64,000 nucleotides of DNA from Eleginops maclovinus. Its lineage: Eukaryota; Chordata; Actinopteri; Perciformes; Eleginopidae. A program made the translations under genes and the position numbers. How positions within the stretch are numbered: position 1 is the stretch's first letter; each line of letters opens with the position of its first letter. The stretch lies in the NCBI RefSeq assembly GCF_036324505.1, contig NC_086350.1:16675532-16739531 (forward strand), read 5' to 3'. Below are positions 21,901 through 34,827 of the stretch, piece after piece. The notes beneath the pieces are model-generated. The model saw nothing but the letters and a program-made list of their open reading frames with translations. It was not told the DNA's origin and ran no database searches.

Positions 21901-24750
21901 TGTGGCAGTTGAGATTTAACAACATTATATTATTTGTGCTGAAGTGCTTGCCATGGCCAGAATTATTAGCCTGCCTCTCCATTTCATTTTCTCCATTTCC
22001 AAGCCGTAATGATATGTATATATAGCTCCTCACAGCAGGAATCTACGCAAAACAGTCAAGGACTCTTTGATTTCCATCATGGCCAAAAGCACATGCAGTA
22101 GAGACCTGTGTGAAGCTCCTCGGATTTCACCAAAACCTTGTGGCTTTAAAATACAATTGTACACTGAGGTATGTGAGGTCGACTCTGTTTTTTAAATGCA
22201 AGTTTCAGAGTGTGTTGCTGAGCAGAGAATATCTGCTAGAACAAAGAGAAATGCGAACTTATTTAAAAAAACAAAATCTGCTTATTTGGCTGAAGTGCAA
22301 GTTAGCAGGCGTATTGTTTTGTTATGGACACCTGGAGGATGTACGACGAGACTGTAAACCTGTTCCAGGAATAATGTAACCAAAAGAATGTCATGGAATT
22401 TAATTACTCCCTGTGTGAGCACTAGCAGAGCCATGGCCTGTATGCAGTATCCTTCATTGTCTCTACTGAGCACTTTGCTAACACTACAACCACTTAGTGC
22501 AGTTTCCATTTTGTTCTTGTGTCTATAGTTTCCCTGGTTCTTCCTCAATGTGGCAAACCGGCAGAACAAACAGACTGGCTGAAACGCATTAGCTGATAAC
22601 TGAAAAAAAAATCCAGAAGAAGCCAGAGCAGATGTAACACAGTAATGGTTGACATGAACTTGACCTAAACAGGGTTCAAATTGGACTAATATAAATGCCT
22701 CAAATAAATATATTTCAGGGTCCTCTCATTCGATGTCACTCCTTAATGTTTTGACATTTTCAAAATCTTCATTTGCCATGTATTGATGGCTTAATGCCAG
22801 CACTGGCTTACAGTCAAATTTGTACACATATTTGAAGTATAACTTTTTACCAAGTTCTTCTTAAGTGGATATTAATAGTTGTATAATGTTATACTCAATG
22901 CAACACATCCATGATTTTTTCATAGATGGTTTTACATGTATTTAAAAAGTCTTGGTCATAGTTTTCATACTTTAAAATGGCCTAAAGCTCTTCTTTTTAC
23001 ATCACATTAGTTACCACAGATTATAAATATTCATTAGGCCTTAGACCTTACTTTGAACAACAGAAGGGCAGAATAGAGAGGATCAGTACCATCCAAGGTC
23101 TGTGTTTGAACTCCAAACAATCCCTGTTCTGATTTATCTTTGGCTTGTTGATCTTTCACCAATGGAGGAGATCTCCCCCAGGGAAGCAAAGACATTTTGG
23201 TGTAATTTTGTGTGATTGGCGGACAGTGGATTTCCTCTTCTGTCTGTCTGGAGTTGGTTTGGCAGTGAAAAGGGGCCAATACTAAGTAACTTTGAGAAAC
23301 TACCATTCAAGAGAGTGAAATGAATAAGGGTGGCCTGAATTGAAGTTTGCCCAATATGTAAAGAATCAAGCTATACAGATAATGAATTGTAAAATCTCAG
23401 GCAAAGAATATTCCAGCATTAAAATCTGTATCCAAACATTTTTATTTTAGCTGAAATAAATAAGCCTTGCTATGGGTGTCTGTTTGGAACATTTCTTTCA
23501 TTCCTCAGCTGTAATCATTTGCCTAAATGACCATTATCAAAGTTAACCATACAAAGATTTACTCTAATCATTGTGAAATGATTCATTACAAAAATCTTAA
23601 ACTGTAACTCTCCTGAGGCATTTTCTCTTGGTTCATTAAAAAGGAGAAGCTTTTGCTGCTTCTAATGCAAACCTTGAGTGTATTGTGTCGTTCAAAGAGG
23701 ATTTTCTTAGGGAAGAAAGCCCAAGAACCTCAACATTGAATTTAATGTAAACCCGGACATGGTTATTTTAAGCTGCTGTAATGGAAACAATTTAGTTTTT
23801 CCATTGCATTAGGATTATTCATCCCAACAAATGTACTTACTGTAAAAGTAAGTGGAAAAGTGAGGTCCTTTTCTAATATGCACTTTGTGATCATTTGCAT
23901 TCAAGCTCTTTAAGTCACAGGAAAGAAGAATGATTTATAATGACTTCTTGGAAGAGGCCACAAAAGTGATGGAAGGTATAGTGAGTGAAGGGGAAAATAA
24001 ATGACATGGACTTTTTTTATGCACTAAAAGTCATTTGAACTCTTAAATGAGGGAACTCAGATCTATGAATGCACAACGCAAAACTGAGGTGAATGATACA
24101 TTTGTGAAACATTTAAGGATGTTGATCAAGTAGGACTCAACATTAATGATTGCTATGTCGTACATCATATTTTAAACTATTGAATAAAGCGAACAAATCA
24201 CAATTCCACACTGATTATATGCTTGACAGCTAGGACACAATAACATGAACACCTTGCAATCTATTGTACTGCAATCACGCACAGTACCAGAATCTACCAA
24301 TATAGCAAAACAAATAACCACTGACTTAAAATGCCCAATGCCTTAATACAATACTTTACAAAGGTAGAATATGTTGCAAAGCTGTTGCATCAAAATACAG
24401 AGCAATGTCAGAGGTTCATTATAATTAGTAACACTTACGGAGGACCAAACACAAACACATTATGTCACTGGCATCAAGCATACAAATCCTTTAAATGCTT
24501 GAGTATGTCTCTTATAAAGTCACTACTGATTTGTGCCAAGACAAAAGCTCTTCACACAGAATAAGGATGTACACACACTGCACGTTGGTTTTATCAACTG
24601 AGTTTATCTTAATTAACAGACAGTCCAGACGACTACAAATACAAGGCGGTATAAGCTTGAAATTAAAGCAAAGTGAATAAACCAGTATGACTCATACATG
24701 CTTGCTGTGTTAAGTAAAAATCTGCGGACCCACAGTTCATTTTATATTTC
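15996..24750. other. Long non-coding stretch, no gene recognised
   Basis: Nearly 9 kb without a convincing exon, RNA gene or bounded mobile element. A 133-codon plus-strand frame at 19335-19736 is AT-driven (rich in Ile, Phe, Asn, Lys and Tyr) and has no family motif. A short AAT-rich patch lies at about 20620-20670. The block is consistent with a large intron or gene desert. Confidence 0.5.
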
Positions 24751-24860
24751 AGAATCAGAATCCCTTTATTCGTCCCACAGAGGGAAAATTTAAATTAGCT
24801 ACTGCAGCAACAGAGCCAAAGACAGCTTTACAAAAGAAAATATGCAATTAAAAAAACTAA
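24751..24860 (-). repeat. LINE/SINE 3'-tail repeat copy
   Basis: Read on the minus strand, the stretch runs through tgctgcagtagc and a ttttccctctgtgggacg stretch to a gaataaaggg-type end and a gattct tail. This pattern (block of C and G, then aataaag, then a short tandem tail) is the 3' end of common fish non-LTR elements and the SINEs that share it. A related copy lies at 56213-56290. The exact family was not identified. Confidence 0.5.
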
Positions 24861-26961
24861 ATATCAAGATAAAGATAAAGAAAAACACAGTATTTTATTC
24901 AGTATTGATTTTATGATATTGGTCAATGAAGACAAGTGCTCAGATGTTTTAGAGACACAAATAACCTTGTTCACAAAAAAACTAACTAAATACATCTTCA
25001 ATATCCCAGCACAAAGCCAGCACAGTCACAACTCTGTACAGATCTGTGGCATTTTAATACCAAATATTGTGTGGATTTAAAGCTCATACTTGAGTTTCAG
25101 AGTTAAGTTAAGAAGTTAGAGTTAGGGATATGTTGGCCAAATAATCCGTGAATTCTATTACTGTAATGTTAATTGGAGAAATAGTAAAGTATGTTACCTG
25201 CATGTTTTATCATTCTCTATTATTCAACAAATACACCCTGTGGTATTAAAAACTGGTTACCGACATGCAAAGGAAATGGGAATACATGAAGATTGCATCA
25301 TGAAGCAATTTGCTCCTGCATGTATTAGTGTAGGTGAAGAGGATTAAAGTGTATTACTTGAGGGATGAGTACATCTCTGAAATAACTCTTCTTCCAGCTG
25401 ATTCAAATGCAAACATTTCTGCAAAAGGGAAGTTATAGAAATCTACAGTTTGAGAGCAGCTGACAAAACATGACCCACGGTCACCTACAGACACATTTTG
25501 ATAAACTGTCTTTCTTTTTCAACATCAGCATTCCATCATTTATTTGTTAAAACCACAACAAGGATTACTATTTCATCTTATGATAAGTCAGGAAGGGGCT
25601 TTTATAATTGCTCCTTTTGAAGGGAGAAATACATTGGTGTTCTTCCTGCTTTTGCACTGCCTTCTAAACACCTGTGCCCTACTGAGAACAGCAAAGCCTT
25701 TGATCTGGGCTCCAGAGAGCCTTTCATTTTCAGGAGAAATATGGATTAGCATCAAAATGAACAGGGGAAGCCATTCAAAGAGTTAGGTATGTTTTACATG
25801 GAGAGGGTAGTGGAAGAGTCCCATACTGACAGAAAATCTATAAAAAATGTAGTTCAACTGTTACAGAATTGTGATAAAAGCTGACAACTTGAGAAGAGAA
25901 GACGCGTTGATATCAATTTACATCCAAGTGGTGGGACACAATGGGGAGAAAGGCTTTTTCTTAAACTGCGTGATCCTCCATGGAAACATCAGAAAAGTTC
26001 ACAAGCTATCACCCAAGATCATCATGCCTGATTCAGATGAGCCTTTACAGAGGGTTCACAGAAGATAAGGTCCATATCTTTAAATTGCATTGCAATAAGA
26101 ATCTAAGAGCTAACCTCTGACAAATCTGGCTATTATCACCCATTTCAGACACTGAAAGCACCATTGTTGTATTTATCTAATTACTCCGATTCGTCAACAG
26201 TAAGAACCTCAGCACAACTATTTTATTTATTTTATTTTAGTAAATAAATTACGTGAAGTTCAATCATCTAACAAAATTAAGATTGCTATGGAACCCCAGC
26301 AAACAGAAGGCAATCCTCTCAAAACAGACATCACATAAGCCCAGAGCAAGACCCTTGAAGTACAGCAGGGGTCCCAGAAAAGCAATTTCTCCCTTGACAA
26401 CCCCAACATCACTAACGCTGTGTGTGCAGACTACTCTCTTGTGCACATTATATCGCAGTCTCACAAAAGTCCAATTAATGGCATCACATGTGAGGAAAAC
26501 TCCCATGTTAGTATGTAACACATTGAACCCCGTTTCAAACTATTTGTTTTAGAATGTTAGCAGAATTATCAGTTGATAACATAATATTACAAATATGCCA
26601 ACAAAGGAGGATTTTCTTTTTCAGAATCGATGTTAGATCACCCTCCTGGTGCAATACCAAACAGATGTTGAAAGAGCTTTTCATTCTCAAAAAGAACCAA
26701 ACATACCGTAATCAGATTCCTCATAGACCTGCATGCATTTAACGCTCACAAGAGAGAGGAACTCACACCTAAGATAGAGCAGCATCACAAAGATGTGCAG
26801 TGTATTCATGCAGGTTATTTTGAACACTGCAGTCTTTAGACAATGGGATGAACAGAACAACTGACAAGTGGGATTTGCATCAGACTGTTACAAGATTTGT
26901 GCATCATGCATAGCCATGGAAGATATTGTGAAACCGCTGATCAGAGATTGGCTGAAAAATG
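24861..26961. other. Non-coding sequence, nothing recognised
   Basis: Only short, motif-free ORFs. The overlapping frames on both strands at 26253-26552 show no known domain. Confidence 0.5.
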
Positions 26962-27600
26962 ATTTGACTTCCTGTCTTGGCGGCTTTGGTGTTGAATGTC
27001 ATAGGCTGTGACGGACAAACACTTACAAAAATATAAAAGCAAATGTGGTGTAAATTGGACAAAATGTGCGGCCTGTGGAAAAATGTTAAGCCTTTCAATT
27101 AATCCCAATATGGCGGCTGCATCAATTAGGCTGACATGACAAGTTGCCATGTGTCGGCCTTAGGACCTCCCACAGTATAAAAAGACATATGATTTTTTGT
27201 TTTAAGGCAAACATATTAAGAGTTATCAGGCAACATATATTTGTGCTTATTGCGGCGCCTCCAAATGGTCAAATGATGCACAAATGTTTGGAGTTACCAA
27301 GAACTGGGTGACCAGTTCATGTACCAAGTTTGGTTTTGATACATCAAAGCGCTGCTGAGATATGTGCACACTTCCTGTTGGCGCCGATTTCGATTGGCTG
27401 TGACGGGCAAACGCTTTCGCAAATCAAAACGCCGATTAGATAGACTTGTGAGGCTTGGTCTGAAGATCATCTGTGCCAATTTTCATCAACATTGGATACA
27501 ATTTGTGGCCTGTGAAAACTTTTTAAAGTTTTTGACAAAATCGCATATAGCGCAAAATCCACTATGGCGGAAAACAATAAGGCTCAATAAGTCGTGGCAT
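26962..27600. repeat. Dispersed repeat holding two diverged copies of one unit
   Basis: Unit A (about 26968-27116) and unit B (about 27370-27570) share an ordered series of matches: cttcctgt (26968 and 27370), ggctgtgacgg(a/g)caaac (27004 and 27396), ggcctgtg (27070 and 27507) and tatggcgg (27109 and 27563). Unit A lacks about 50 bases present in B. The order and wording resemble a repeat scattered in many fish genomes, but the class (satellite-derived or transposon) is unknown. ORFs inside are chance frames. Confidence 0.6.
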
Positions 27601-27870
27601 ATAAGGCTGTTTATGTTTACACTAGAGGGACTTTAAGCAATACGCTCTCAAAACATAAACACATCAACCCTTTATATTTCATAGGGGTAAGAATAAATAA
27701 CTGCTTGTGGTATGAACCCACTGAGACCTTTCATAATGAAAGTGGATCCAATATATTCATTTGCGTCCCATTTTTAGGAAACTGTACTACAGCTGTCTCA
27801 TTCACCAGGCTTGTATGTATATGTCAGATAGCCAAGCCAAAGCCAAACTTTAAAAAAATGGTATATAAAC

Positions 27871-28041
27871 GGCTGTGGCGAAGTGAACTAGTGCGTTGAT
27901 CTTCGAATCAGGGGAGCACAGGTCCTTGGGCAAGACTCTTCTCCCCAAGTTGCTCCTATGGGGATTCTCCAGAGTAATAACTGTATGTAAGTCGATTTGG
28001 ATAAAAGTGTCTAACATGCATTGATGTAATGTAATAAAATG
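27871..28041 (+). mobile_element. V-SINE-like tRNA-derived SINE
   Basis: The head carries ctgtggcgaagtg, a match to a pol III A-box region. About 30 bases later comes a degraded B-box-like gatcttcgaatc. The body contains cttgggcaagactcttc and gctcctatggggatt. The 3' part reads gtaagtcgatttggataaaa, then gtgtct, which matches the conserved V-domain of fish V-SINEs, and it ends in an atgtaatgtaat tail. It is a degraded, presumably dead copy. Confidence 0.75.
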
Positions 28042-30047
28042 TATAAGATGTTACAATATAAACGTTATTATGTTTCACCTTTTTGAAAGAACACAGTTTG
28101 TTTTCATTTGCACTTGAACACAGAATTTTAATAGAGATAAAAAAGTCAGTCATTTCAACATAAACTTTTATTATAAGAGAAAATAACATTCCTCCAGAGC
28201 TTGTGATGAGAAATACAAAATATTCATAGTCCTCTTAATTGGGGTTTTCTAGCAATAAAAACATACTTGTATACATTTTGTTAAAGAATGTTTTTTCTTG
28301 AATGTTCTTCTGAAATAACTCCCAAACTTTTTAAACCATTTAATCAACCTAAACATCTTAAACTTAATGTATACACCTAACACACTGTTGCAACTCACTG
28401 ACCTGCAGAGCACAGTCTGGCACTCTGGCACAGGAGTTCTGTTTTTGTCTATTGTTGTACACTCACAGCAGTGAGGGATATGAGTGGAGGGGCTCCGAAA
28501 GGACCAATCCGCAGCTCAACATTATAAAAGATCTTGTATAAGGTTTTGAACAAAGTAGTGAGAGACACCTTTCCCCCTCCAGAGAGAAGAGGGGGAGATG
28601 GCGTAGCAGTTCAGGAAGCTTATGTCCTTCAGCGCCTGCAACACACTTCTCTACTTGTTCAATCAGTCAAGTGGCAAGTGCACTGTTCTTTGTGATGGTG
28701 TAGGAAGGAGGCAGAGGAAAAAATAACAATGAAAAAGACCCACTACAGAGTAAGACACAATTTTAGCTCTCTGAAACTCATCTAAAGAGTCTTCAACCTT
28801 GGAGTTTGTGACCTCACTGTGTATCCTGCAGTGCTCAACATTGTAACTTCTGTCTGTCTCTCATAGGTGGTCTCATCATTACATGTAATCACGTGTTCTG
28901 CATTTAACTGACTTGTTCTGATTTTAGAAAGGATACTGCACAGAACCTCTCAGTTCATTTATTTTCTAGGGGTATTGTCTTTCATGTTATTCAGTAAATG
29001 ACTGTCTATCTCATTGTATGTAATAACCTCGTAAACATTTTCCTAATGGTCTCATTTGCTGGTTTCAAGTATGCTCAAATACATCATGATGTTATTTTGT
29101 ACATTACAAAACACTGCAGTGTAAGCTTGAGGCATAATGGCTTCCTTGTGTTTGCTACCAGTGTCGTTCAGTTTGGGAGTAATCTGTGTAATCGTCTTAG
29201 AAACTTGAAGTCTTATCAGTTGATTCAAACTGTTTCCTAAAACAGTCTTTTTCAGCATAAAGGTTGAACTCAGAATCAGCCTTTCGTGTAAATTCTTGTT
29301 GCAAAAAAGAACAAGATTGCTATGACCCAAAATGTCCAAAAGACCAAACTTGAGGCTTTGAAACTGTTTTCTATATGATCATGTCTATGTTTTATACTGG
29401 ATACGTTGAATATGCTAACACTATAGCAGTTTCAATGAATCAGATGATCAACAGTGGTTGTTTTTTAAAGGATGATGCTGGGGTATTCTTTCTTTATGGT
29501 CTTCATCTCAAGCATGTCCAATGTTACTGTAGATAAACGGTTGTGATCCGCCCAGCATGTTTCAGGCAGCTGGAAACCTGTCCAAAACGGAGGGGGACTA
29601 CAGGCATCTGCCACAGCAAATAAAAGAGATTCCTCTGATTCCCAGGCAAAACCTTTTTTAGTTTGCTCAGGAAATGACTCACCCCATGTCTACATGTGTG
29701 GTCAATTATCAATATGCTTTCATGAAACCACCTCTTCTATTTCATATAAACTGGACTAGAAATAAATTATAGTGTATCATAATAACATCAGCAACCTGAT
29801 TGTCATTATTTGTTTATTACTATTACTTTTTTTGATGAAAGAATAAAAAAAGAAGATTCAATCCAGAGTAATAATAGCTCAAGACAGCCTCATCCCTCCC
29901 CACTGCGGCGTGTCCTCTTTGTTGTCCATGAGTGTTATGCCCATTGTTTTTGTGTCTCATACATTCTTTAACAACACTGAATGAAAAAAACAGTGCAAGT
30001 GATATGAGCACAAAGAAGGTGGCGCACAAAAGCAGGTTAACGGTGTC
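28042..30047. other. Non-coding sequence, nothing recognised
   Basis: No gene or bounded element was recognised. The stretch 28440-28640 is somewhat GC-richer but has no supported ORF. Confidence 0.5.
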
Positions 30048-30722
30048 CAGTGGATTACTCCTTTAAAAAGTAACTAAGTTAAATTACAAGTTACTTTATT
30101 AGTTACTTTCAGCAGCTGCCGACAACACCCCCCGCCGCCTCAACATAAAAATGAGTCCAACATACTGCCCGACCAACTTCTTCAACTCTCACCCACTTAC
30201 TGGTTTTGCTCCGAAGTCCAGCTTTTGTTTGGGTGGAGGGGGACCTCCTGCATTAGTCGCAGCGCTCTGCTTCGCACCACCTGGTGGGACTTGCTCTGTA
30301 CTTTGACTGTGCTGTGCTGCAACTCCAAATGTTTCTTCAAATTTGACAGAGTGTACCACGAAACTTAATATTGTCATCTTTAGCTGACACAAACTCAAAA
30401 TAGTGACTGTATTTTCAGCTAGAAAACGCGCATCTCTCTCCTCCTTCCATCGCTGTTTACGTTTGTGTTGCTGCGTGGTATTACACGCGAGTTGTTCTCA
30501 TGCTGACAATGTGATTTAATTGTCGCATAGACGTCTCTCCCCGAGACGCAAGAAGAAATCAAAAATGTATCTTTTTACTAAGGAAAATGACAAAAATACT
30601 AACGCACTGTGACTTGGATAAGTACTTTTAATCTGATTACTGGTTTGGAAATAGTAACGCGTTGGATTACTCGTTACTGAAAAAAGTGGTCAGATTAGAG
30701 TAACGCGTTACCGACATCACTG
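30048..30722 (-). mobile_element. BED-type hAT element, non-autonomous relic
   Basis: The 675-bp element begins and ends with cagtg-type termini. The right end read on the minus strand is cagtgatgtcggtaacgcg, then ttactc. The left end is cagtggattactcc, suggesting loss of subterminal bases. It is flanked by an 8-bp duplication with one mismatch: acggtgtc (30040-30047) and atggtgtc (30723-30730). The 8-bp duplication and taacgcgttac motifs fit hAT. The minus strand still encodes pieces of a BED-type transposase in several frames, so this copy cannot make a functional protein. Confidence 0.8.
30150..30402 (-). pseudogene. Broken N-terminal part of a hAT (BED-finger) transposase
   Basis: Minus-strand pieces of one transposase lie in different frames. 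YFEFVSAKDDNIKF (30402 down to 30361) is the start of a BED zinc finger of the kind seen in fish hAT proteins. NLKKHLELQH (30343 down to 30314) is the histidine half of that finger in another frame. A third frame gives QKLDFGA-type sequence, a stop at 30189-30191, then ELKKLVGQYV, similar to the segment after the finger in hAT transposases. The cysteine pair expected between the first two pieces is not seen clearly, so a small deletion probably caused the shift. The RNase-H catalytic region is missing. The continuous 69-codon frame at 30189-30398 is a by-product of these shifts. Confidence 0.7.
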
Positions 30723-30730
30723 ATGGTGTC

Positions 30731-33700
30731 AGGGTCTGTTGCCGTTTCACTGTGCGTTCACGCCAGGTTATAAATGCATTAATGACAGTATTTGTCGGAA
30801 AAAGAGTTCCACATTGATAGATGCTGCCGGGGATTTAGTGGCGCAAGAAAAGGTGTGGCATATTCTGCCACTTTGATGGAATTAAAAAAAAATAACCACG
30901 TAGATTTACAGTGAAAATTTATTCCAGGAGAATACTTTATAACTGTTCTTACTACCACACAAACTTAAGCAAACAAGTAAATTATGGTTTAGTGGCACTT
31001 TTGTGAGTTTTATATGTACCTTTGAGGAACTCACAATGAATCAGTCAGAAAAATAAAACTAAAATAAGTCAACTGTCCAATAGTACGAGTAATACCCACT
31101 TGCAAAGCAAAGCCACTGCAACCCAAAGAATCCATACTCAAGGGGGTGATTCTGGGAGTGACTGACACAGAGCACTAATTAAATTAATGAATGACATAAA
31201 ATAGAATGACCACCTCACAGTTGAAAACCTCCTCCCAAAAGTGTTATTGCTTCATAATTTCATCCTATTAGACTTATGTTTGAAATTGTCATATAAGTGT
31301 GTGAATTGAGTTATGGCATTCACATGTTTTGTGAGATCAGTCCTTGAAATTCAAACCCCCAAAATCAAATATGTTGACATATTGTAGGGACAGAGAGTTG
31401 AAAACAAACTGAGAAGCAAAAGACCTAATTCAATGCATTTAGTGTGTTTTTAACCATAGAAAAGTCCATTTGTTGACATTTCTTATGGTGTGTAAATCAA
31501 ACATTTGGTTATTATTTCTCATGGCTTTGCCATAAGCTGCCAATGTGATAAATAAATGTCTGCCTGCTTATTTATATCATATTCATTATATTTCATTAGG
31601 AACAATTGCTTTAAAGTATTAAATGGGCCCGATGGAGTCTTTCTCATAAACAAACAAAGGATGAACAGAGTTTATCTCAGAGTATGCTCGAGTCTTTAAA
31701 AAATAAGTCCAACGGGTTTTCGTTATCTTAACAAAAACAAGCTCCAAAGCATTATTAAAGGTCAAATCACTCCACACATACCCTTCAAATTAATTTGTTC
31801 ATTAGTTTATCATTAGTTTGCCCTAAGGAGATGTGATGAACTTTTGACCCTGCACACAAATACTGTATAGAGTCAGTATGCAACAACACTGAGCACTACA
31901 CAAGCCCCACACAAATCCTACTCCAGATGGCCTGTCCTTTCCCTGGCCTTGCCTAGTCTTTTGGCTTTTTTCCCTGCAGGGAACCTGCAGTAGCTTCAAT
32001 AGAGGTTAAGCAACAATTAGCCAATCTCTGCACATTGCCTCAGCTGCTAAGTGCAACCAACTGAAAGGACGTAAATAGAAGGTAAAAAAAAGACCGTTTA
32101 GAAAGCTGCTTCTTAAAACAATAACAGTCATTTATTTGGTGTGTTCGTTTTGCCAGAATGCAGAGAGAGCCGTGAGCTCTAACTTGACAGCCATGAGAAC
32201 CAGTGAAGCAGCGACAATTCAATTGAGAATGGCCCAAGAAATACCAAACCCAACATGCTGACATGTGGCACAAAGTGTGGCTCCCGAGGCTTACTGTAAA
32301 GATAACTACCGTCACATGATGGCGTCAAGGTTAAACTTGTTATATATAGGTCTGTGTTCTCTTTTCTGATAGGTGAAAAAATAAATCTAGGGGTGAAGTG
32401 TTCACAGGTCCTTTTGCTTTTAAAGTGGGTTGATCTTTAACACTTCTTTGAAAATAACTTCTTAGTCTTTTGTAGAGTGACATCTGATTGACACGTGATT
32501 TGAAAATTGGACAAGAACAAAGAGGTAGAACAAAAAAGAATAAGAAGGAAGAATACATTATAATGTTTAAGTGTTTAATTGTGGTATTTATGAATGTATA
32601 AATTAAATCTTTAACAGAATGAAATGTATTTTTGCAGTCATAATGCTAAATGTAAAAAATACCTTGGGCATAGACCTGATATTAAGCAGAGAAGAACATC
32701 AGTGCAGGACCATTTTTGGGGTCGGGATGACTCAAATAACACAGACACTGGTAACATAGTACCCGTGAGTGGAATGCTTCTCACGTCTGCCCTAAATTCA
32801 GATCTGTTAGAAGAATACAATAATGAGGAATGCAAAACCAGACATTCACTGGTATTAATGCTATAATATATACAAAAATAAAGATGTAATATACTATTTT
32901 CAAATATTCTATTAAGATAACCTGAAACAAATTGTTGAGCCCCGAGGATAGAGCTTAATCAAGTATGTATGTATCATGAAATCTTTTAAAACCCACAGGA
33001 ATTGCATACCTCTATCTACATATTTCCCTTTCCTTTTATTTTTAAATTAACATCAAGACAATTGCAGATTGATACAGTGAATTTTAGCAATGTTAGAGGT
33101 AACATCTCAGTCAGAACTGCTCTTCAAGGGAAGTAATGCTCTTCTTTCAGCTGCAGCAGCCTACACTACAGGATCAGGGCCAGAGCCAATTGATCTATCT
33201 TCTAATTATTACCTTAAGATGTTCTGTGTGCAGCATCATACCAGTACGTAATCAAATCCAATTAACATTGGTGGCCCCCTCCAGAAAACTGCATTGTGGA
33301 GGGATTACACAGCTATTTGTGCTAGTCTGATTAATGGCCACAGTAATTAATGCTGAAGGGGTCTGTCCGAGTGCTTCAGTGTAGAGGAGCATACAGCAGG
33401 GAGCCAGCTGCAGCACACAGAGCTAACACTCACCCATATACAAACCCAACACCTGGATCCTCTCATGTGCGCATATGTTGAACACAATATGTGGCTTTTT
33501 TTATGAAAGTTTTGTGCTCTTAAAACATATGGACAACCGCTCTTTGCAAAACTCTGCTCCATATGTGTTGACGTTGGACAAAAAAACTACAAAAATATTA
33601 AAGTTGCAACAACAAAAAAAGGTGTTAACGGTTGTGTGACTGTTTCTCCTTCTTTAAAAAAAATGATGCTTCAAATTGTGTCCCAGCCTTTTATCATAAC

Positions 33701-34771
33701 TAAGCATTTGAGTGCTCGATGTTTCAACACACACTCATACAACATGCACACAGTTGGAGAGGCAGAGGAGGCCCACTGACTGAAAGGATTTAACAGATGT
33801 GGAGTGACAGTTTCAGAACTGAGCTATATGGGGTTGGAAAACACTTTTCATTTCAAAACAGCAGCATGTATTTTGACTTACTGTTTCATAAGATGCTTAT
33901 TATGTGCATATTAATAACAGCAAAACTAAAGTTTACATTTTAATGTCACACACGTTTCCTTTCCCAAGATTGCTTTTAAAAAGACAGATATATTTATGTC
34001 GTTTTTTTATATAAATGCGATCAAGGGATTTGATAAATGTGCATTACACTACCAATACAACTATAGCTATCATAATTATTGTATACTCTTAAATGCAATT
34101 ATATGACGAGTTACGTCGCTTTGAATGTCACAACTGTACAATTCAGGGAACAGGAAAATCAGAAACAGACACTCCACTGGAGACTTGTCAAGCAGACATT
34201 CTGTAATGTATAATTGAACTATACCCGTCCAAATAATTCATAAAGCAATCTACTTTCAGCATCCGCTTCCAGAGAAAACAATCTTCAGCATCGTCAGCAC
34301 AGCATTATCACAGGTGGTTGAAGGCCTTAAACCTAATCTCCAGGATGTGTCATGCAAATTTGAAGGCTCTCCCTTTGCCTCACAGTGTGCATCAATCAGT
34401 TTTTTTCAACATCAAATGTTATTTATCACACAAAGTTATCTCATATTTCAAAGGCTGTGGTTGATATGGCATGACTCCAGCCTGATAAGAGCACAAACAC
34501 ATGCTTGATCTGCAGGCGTGCTGCTTGGAGAGCCCTTTATATTGGTTGTGGATTGTTTCGCTGGAAGACAGGGTTCAATCTCTCGGTTTTTCACCTGCCT
34601 TTTCCTGTCTTTCTTCTTGTGCTGATGCGTAGTCATTCTCCTTAGATTGTAGGACAAAGGGCAATCAGAATCCTGGCAAAGACTTTGTGAAAATTGCTTT
34701 GACTTTATTTAAGTATTTTGGGTGTCCTTTCATTTTTGTATTTCTTGTGTATTATTTTGAGAGTTTTTAAT

Positions 34772-34773
<2 letters not shown>
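30731..34773. other. Non-coding sequence, possible conserved regulatory segment
   Basis: No coding sequence was recognised. The part 33130-33370 is notable for clustered homeodomain-type sites (ctaattatta, attaat at 33330, taattaat at 33344) and an inverted CCAAT pair (33258-33262 and 33267-33271). It reads like a conserved non-coding element, but conservation cannot be seen from one sequence. Confidence 0.35.

Positions 34774-34825
<52 letters not shown>
34774..34825. repeat. (GT)n microsatellite, 52 bp
   Basis: A pure GT array of 26 units, the opposite strand orientation to the three CA arrays earlier in the window. Confidence 0.98.

Positions 34826-34827
<2 letters not shown>

Noticed and set aside
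27364..27636. 90-codon ORF with a basic stretch
   Set aside because: It lies inside a dispersed two-unit repeat and has no domain; the basic run comes from repeat sequence.
27871..27960. Possible tRNA gene from A-box and B-box-like words
   Set aside because: No cloverleaf or acceptor stem can be drawn, and the downstream V-domain marks it as a SINE.
30189..30398. 69-codon minus-strand ORF read as an independent small gene
   Set aside because: It lies inside a hAT relic, and its bases also encode recognisable BED-finger pieces in another frame, so most of it is an out-of-frame reading.
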